The notes under the pieces: model-generated | What the model was told of the DNA's origin: nothing | Databases searched by the model: none | Seen by the model: only the letters and a program-made list of their open reading frames with translations | Translations under genes and position numbers: made by a program | NCBI RefSeq assembly: GCF_003610355.1 | Contig: NZ_RAPY01000004.1 | Location: 124,001 to 188,000 of the forward strand | Length of the DNA: 64,000 nt | Direction of reading: 5' to 3' | DNA from: Sphingobacterium detergens | GTDB taxonomy: Bacteria; Bacteroidota; Bacteroidia; Sphingobacteriales; Sphingobacteriaceae | Shown here: piece after piece, positions 60,786 through 64,000 of the stretch | How positions within the stretch are numbered: the stretch's first letter is position 1 | How the letters are laid out: the number at the start of each line of letters is the position of its first letter

Positions 60786-61850
60786 TATGCGGCTAAAAAC
60801 AGAGATGGCGTATCCATTGCCGAACTACCTGAACGGGTCATCGATAAAGGAATTGCAGGTCCGAGCTTACTGGCGATGATACTGGTGGGTAAATATCAGG
60901 ACCATCTTCCCCTATACCGACAAAAACAGATCTTCGCAAGGGAAAACATACAGATCCCATCCTCAACCATCGAAGGATGGACCAGACAGGCACTGGAAAA
61001 ACTCGAACCATTGTATGAACAGCTGGTCTTTGACACCAAAGCTCAGGGCTATTTGCAGGTTGATGAGACCCCAATAAAAGTATTGGACAGCGATAAAAAA
61101 GGAGCTGCCCATCAGGGCTATTATTGGGTCTACCACTCGCCTTTGGATAAAACGGTGCTGTTCGATTATAACCCTTCCCGTGGTGGTCATGTACCTACAC
61201 CCATGCTGGATAACTTTAAGGGATATCTGCAGACGGATGGATATGCCGCCTACGAAAAATTTGGAAAAAAGAAAGACATCACCCATCTGGCCTGCTGGGC
61301 ACACGCACGCCGTGAGTTTGAGAAAGGCCTGCAGAATGACCCGGAAAGAGCCAAAAAGGCACTACTGATGATACAGGATCTTTATAAAGTTGAGCGGAAA
61401 GCCAAAGAAGAAAAGTCATCACCTGATATGATCCGGGAGCTACGGCTCAAAGAGTCACTTCCGATCATCAACGACATGGGTAAATGGATATTCCGGGAGA
61501 TAAAAAACACATTGCCCAAAAGCCAGATAGGAAAGGCTATGGCCTATGCATACGCCCGTTGGGACATGCTGTCGGAATATTTGCGCGATGGAAATCTGCA
61601 GATTGACAATAACCTTATCGAGAATGCCATTCGCCCAGTTGCCCTGGGACGCAAAAATTGGCTGTTCGCAGGAAGTCATGAGGCAGCACAGCGATCGGCA
61701 ATGATCTACTCATTTTTCGCTATCTGCAAAAAGCATGAGGTGAACCCTTTTCTGTGGTTAAAAAATACGCTAATGAATATAGCGTCAATAAACCACAAGA
61801 ATATAAAAGAGCTTTACCCACAGAACTTCAAAAAATCAACTGACATGTAG
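60786..61850 (+). pseudogene. tnpC: IS66 transposase TnpC, copy A, 3' part
   Basis: The remaining 354 codons of copy A's tnpC: YLQVDETPIKVLD, LQTDGYAAYEKFGKKKD, IENAIRPVALGRKNWLFAGS and the end LYPQNFKKSTDM. The frame is open upstream to an ATG at 60756 inside the end of copy B, which adds ten foreign residues (MYLVGR..). That start is an accident of the insertion, so this is treated as a gene fragment. Confidence 0.9.
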
Positions 61851-61866
61851 TTCGTCGGGCGGATAC

Positions 61867-61874
61867 GGAACATT
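61867..61874. repeat. 8-bp target duplication of IS66 copy A, right
   Basis: GGAACATT, the second copy of the duplication at 57341-57348. Confidence 0.88.
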
Positions 61875-62865
61875 TGAGCTGGAAACAGGTCGTGATAGAT
61901 CCGGCACGTTTGAGCCAAAAGTAGTACCTAAAAGACAATTAATCATTACTGAACAGCTTGAGGGGCACGTATTGAGCATGTATGCCAAAGGAATGAGCAC
62001 ACGGGCGATAAGCGAGTTTATACGCGAAATGTATGCTATGGAGATCTCTGCCACAGAAATATCGCGTATTACAGAAAGTGTGCTTCCAGCGGTAAATGAG
62101 TGGCGTAGCAGGCCTCTTGAAGCTGTTTATCCCTTTGTATTCCTGGACTGTATGCACATCAAGGTTCGCCAGAATGGAACTGTTGAATCCAGGGCTATTT
62201 ATAACATACTGGGAGTTGGTATGGATGGTAGAAAAGATCTGATCGGTCTTTATAGCTCAGAAAATGAGGGAGCTAAGTTCTGGCTTTCAGTTCTTACGGA
62301 TCTAAAGCAACGTGGCGTTGAAGACATCCTTATAGCTTGTATTGATGGTCTAAAAGGGTTTCCTGAGGCCATAGAAGCTATTTTTCCAAAAACAAAGATC
62401 CAGTTGTGTATTGTTCACCAGATCAGAACAAGTATGCGCTATGTAACTGAGAAAGATAAGAAGTTTGTAATGGAGGATCTAAAACCGGTCTATAAGGCTG
62501 TGAACGAAGAAATGGGATATGAAAACCTCCTGTCTTTTGAAGAAAAATGGGGTAAGAAATATCCTCTTGCTGCCAAATCCTGGATGGATAATTGGACCAA
62601 TCTTTCCACTTTCTTTGAGTACGAGGATCAGGTTCGCAAGATTATATACCCCACAAATCCGATCGAGGGAATGCACCGTCAGATACGAAAAATCATTAAG
62701 TCTAAAGGGGCCTTCAGCTCTGAACAGGCGCTCATGAAATTGATGTATTTAATTATTAAAGATATTGCAAAAAAATGGACGATGCCAATGCATAACTGGG
62801 GCTTGACCATATCCCAACTTTATATTAGATTTGGGGATAGACTCAAACTCGAAAGAGGTTTTTAA
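61875..62865 (+). pseudogene. IS256-type transposase, 3' part
   Basis: The last 330 codons of the IS256-family transposase, including the catalytic domain: YPFVFLDCMHIKVRQNG (first Asp), ILIACIDGLKGFPEAIEAIFP (second Asp) and YPTNPIEGMHRQIRKIIKSKG (Glu). The C-terminus ends FGDRLKLERGF. It lacks its own start; the 5' part is at 57107. The ATG at 61972 could give a shortened product, but without the N-terminal DNA-binding part. Confidence 0.9.
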
Positions 62866-62901
62866 GTTTTAATCCTATGACACAGTTGGTGTTACACTCC
62901 C

Positions 62902-62909
62902 GTATGCTC
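62902..62909. repeat. 8-bp target duplication of the IS256 element, right
   Basis: GTATGCTC, the second copy of the duplication at 57023-57030. Confidence 0.8.
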
Positions 62910-63094
62910 TTTACAACGTGTATCCCCTCGACCATCAGCACCAGATCACTGTGCGAAAATCAATAATAAAACTATCCTCCTCTCATCAAGCCGCTATCAT
63001 AGATAGCATTGCTGTTCTTATTTCTTCTTTGCTCGTCCAGCAAAGTCCTGCACTATAAGACTCTCATGAAATATGCATTTGGCCGGGTGGATAC
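62902..63094 (-). mobile_element. decayed IS66 remnant, right part
   Basis: Continues the remnant from 57030. Up to about 62960 it encodes (minus strand) the end of tnpB; then comes a piece like the start of tnpA (ATCATAGATAGCAT, as in the intact copy at 60679-60691), with the middle deleted. It ends GGCCGGGTGGATAC at 63094, which matches the IS66 terminal repeat of the tnpA side. Confidence 0.7.
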
Positions 63095-63355
63095 GAAATT
63101 ACTATTTATGGGCTACCAGAAATATTTTTCTTAACTATGCTTAATTCGACAACACGCTCTTTAAAAGTGTAATCGTCATACGTTTTGCGACTTTAATCAT
63201 TATTCCAAAATTATGATATTTTATTGTTCCTAACTAATATACCGATTAAGTTAACAACGCCAGATCTCGCAGAAGAAAAGTAATTGGTCCAAAGTGCGGT
63301 CGCCAATACTTTGTCATTCAGCTTTTTTGCCAAAAGGATGTATCCTCAATAAGTA
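63095..63355. other. intergenic region right of the IS nest
   Basis: About 260 bases without a clear gene. On the minus strand, between about 63206 and 63340, a 44-codon open stretch without a start codon (LNDKVLATALWTNYFSS) could be the tail of a lost gene. No terminator or promoter is obvious. Confidence 0.4.
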
Positions 63356-63967
63356 CTACGTTCCCATTTCTTTCAAAAACTCTACTCCAATATCTGTTAA
63401 TATATAGCTTTGAAGACTACTCTTAGCGGCTTTTTTCGTTTTTCTTACCAGTTCCATTTTTTCTAATACATTTAGTGTTCTCACAACATTATTAGTATCA
63501 TTAACCATTCCAACTTTCCGAAATAGATCACCCCTTGTTTTTTCTCCTTCATTTAGATATTCTAATATTAAAGCCATTTTTCGAAAAGATGGATTGACTT
63601 TCACCTTATCTTCATTCACTAAGTTGGCTTGGGTTAATTCAAACATTTTCTCTAATTTCGCCACTAGTTCGAAAAGCGGGTCTATCTCTTGCGGAAACTT
63701 TTTATCCGAACGCTTATATTTGATGGGTGATGTTTGGGTCTTGACTAGTAATCCAATATTTACCAAAGAATTTAAAGAATTCTGCACTTTATTTGCTTCA
63801 ATAATTATTTTGAACTTTTTGGAAATTAGTGTTGTTAATTCCGCAGCAGTTAAAGGCTCTTCAAGTAGTTTCTCAGGAAGAGCTCTTTGCATAATTACTT
63901 TTTGAGGTTTAGTCTCTTTGTCCGAAATATCACAAATAGAAGGGTTTTCGGGATGATTTTTTCTCAA
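63356..63967 (-). CDS. winged-helix-like protein of unknown function
   Basis: A 203-residue protein that I do not recognise. Two segments look like winged helices: about 36-80 (LTAAELTTLISKKFKIIIEANKVQNSLNSLVNIGLLVK in pieces) and 128-195 (RKMALILEYLNEGEKTRGDLFRKVG, VVRTLNVLEKMELVRKTKK). Both have the helix-turn-helix-wing spacing of MarR/replication-initiator-like domains. The start is uncertain: ATG 63967 or the internal Met26. It lies at the edge of the nested IS region and could be part of the same accessory island. Confidence 0.6.
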   Translation of the reverse strand: MRKNHPENPSICDISDKETKPQKVIMQRALPEKLLEEPLTAAELTTLISKKFKIIIEANKVQNSLNSLVNIGLLVKTQTSPIKYKRSDKKFPQEIDPLFELVAKLEKMFELTQANLVNEDKVKVNPSFRKMALILEYLNEGEKTRGDLFRKVGMVNDTNNVVRTLNVLEKMELVRKTKKAAKSSLQSYILTDIGVEFLKEMGT

Positions 63968-64000
63968 AATTACAGTTAGCTCACTCCATGTTAAATTAAA

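Larger units (their letters stand above)
57349..61866 (+). mobile_element. IS66-family element, copy A
   Basis: Ends are related inverted repeats: left GTATCCGTCCTACCAAGTAC, right (complement) GTATCCGCCCGACGAACTAC. Gene order tnpA-tnpB-tnpC on the plus strand. Its tnpC is split by copy B. Without copy B and one 8-bp duplication it measures 2,265 bp. It is inserted in the IS256 transposase gene. Confidence 0.9.
57031..62901 (+). mobile_element. IS256-family element, interrupted by nested IS66 copies
   Basis: Ends are imperfect inverted repeats of about 30 bp: GAGACTGTAACATGAACTG on the left, and on the right (complement) GGGAGTGTAACACCAACTG, both followed by TGTCA. Without its 4.5-kb insertion the element is 1,345 bp, normal for IS256. 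It carries one transposase gene on the plus strand, split by an IS66 element at codon 81. The 8-bp duplication GTATGCTC flanks it, inside an older IS66 remnant. Confidence 0.85.

Noticed and set aside
63206..63340. 44-codon open stretch on the minus strand
   Set aside because: It has no ATG, no upstream signal and no recognisable similarity; kept only as a possible gene remnant in the intergenic note.
1..64000. CRISPR array, prophage or rRNA operon
   Set aside because: No evenly spaced identical repeats, phage structural genes or rRNA sequence were seen anywhere in the window.

Overview
The window looks like the chromosome of a member of the Bacteroidota, most likely Sphingobacterium or a close relative in the Sphingobacteriaceae (inference from gene content; no 16S rRNA gene is present). 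Supporting signs are the low GC content, TAnnTTTG-type -7 promoter boxes directly upstream of several genes, a surface-layer gene set typical of the phylum (OMP_b-brl receptors, NamZ/DUF1343, QEGLA/DUF1704) and a chromosomal subclass B1 metallo-beta-lactamase.

Layout. 1-11.3 kb: GMC oxidoreductase (cut by the window edge), an ABC-F ATPase, a sigma-54 response regulator, a YiaA membrane protein, an L,D-transpeptidase-fold protein, a DUF695 protein and a BON/SH3 pair. 11.4-14.7 kb: tyrS behind a Tyr-rich leader peptide and attenuator, then an aromatic amino acid hydroxylase. 14.7-19.9 kb: a tightly packed operon of SpeD, DUF4178, DUF350, a membrane-bound SpeE-like protein and a Tat-lipoprotein FAD oxidoreductase. 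20-25.8 kb: two divergent units for tyrosine/homogentisate catabolism (flavin reductase and fumarylacetoacetase one way; homogentisate dioxygenase, HPP dioxygenase and an amino-acid dehydrogenase the other). 25.8-26.4 kb: no gene, but three copies of a covarying hairpin with a conserved tail. 26.5-30.2 kb: an amidohydrolase / DUF1704 peptidase / ATP-grasp ligase operon. 30.4-47.2 kb: mostly housekeeping and surface genes (lplA, Tam-like methyltransferase, ybaK, PolX, FemAB, BamA-like, tRNA-Ala, B1 beta-lactamase, UPF1-like helicase, acyl-CoA dehydrogenase, AraC regulator, NamZ, PQQ propeller).

47.5-56.9 kb is an AT-rich accessory island with a RiPP-type peptide system of the 'grasp-with-spasm' kind. 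On the minus strand, in transcription order, are two 55-residue double-glycine precursor peptides (not previously delimited as genes here), an intercistronic hairpin, an ATP-grasp ligase, a 77-residue overlapping small protein, a SPASM-domain protein without a radical-SAM CxxxCxxC motif, an outer-membrane beta-barrel receptor and a C39-peptidase ABC exporter. A BlaI/MecI-like repressor and a predicted lipoprotein are transcribed divergently. The simplest reading is that the peptides are cross-linked by the ATP-grasp/SPASM pair, cut after Gly-Gly by the C39 domain and exported; the product and its activity are unknown.

56.9-63.1 kb is a four-layer nest of insertion sequences. A decayed IS66 remnant is split by an IS256-family element, which is split by an IS66 element, whose tnpC is split by a second, inverted IS66 element. 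Each of the three insertions is bounded by an exact 8-bp target duplication, so the order of events can be read from the sequence. The window ends in a winged-helix-like gene of unknown role.
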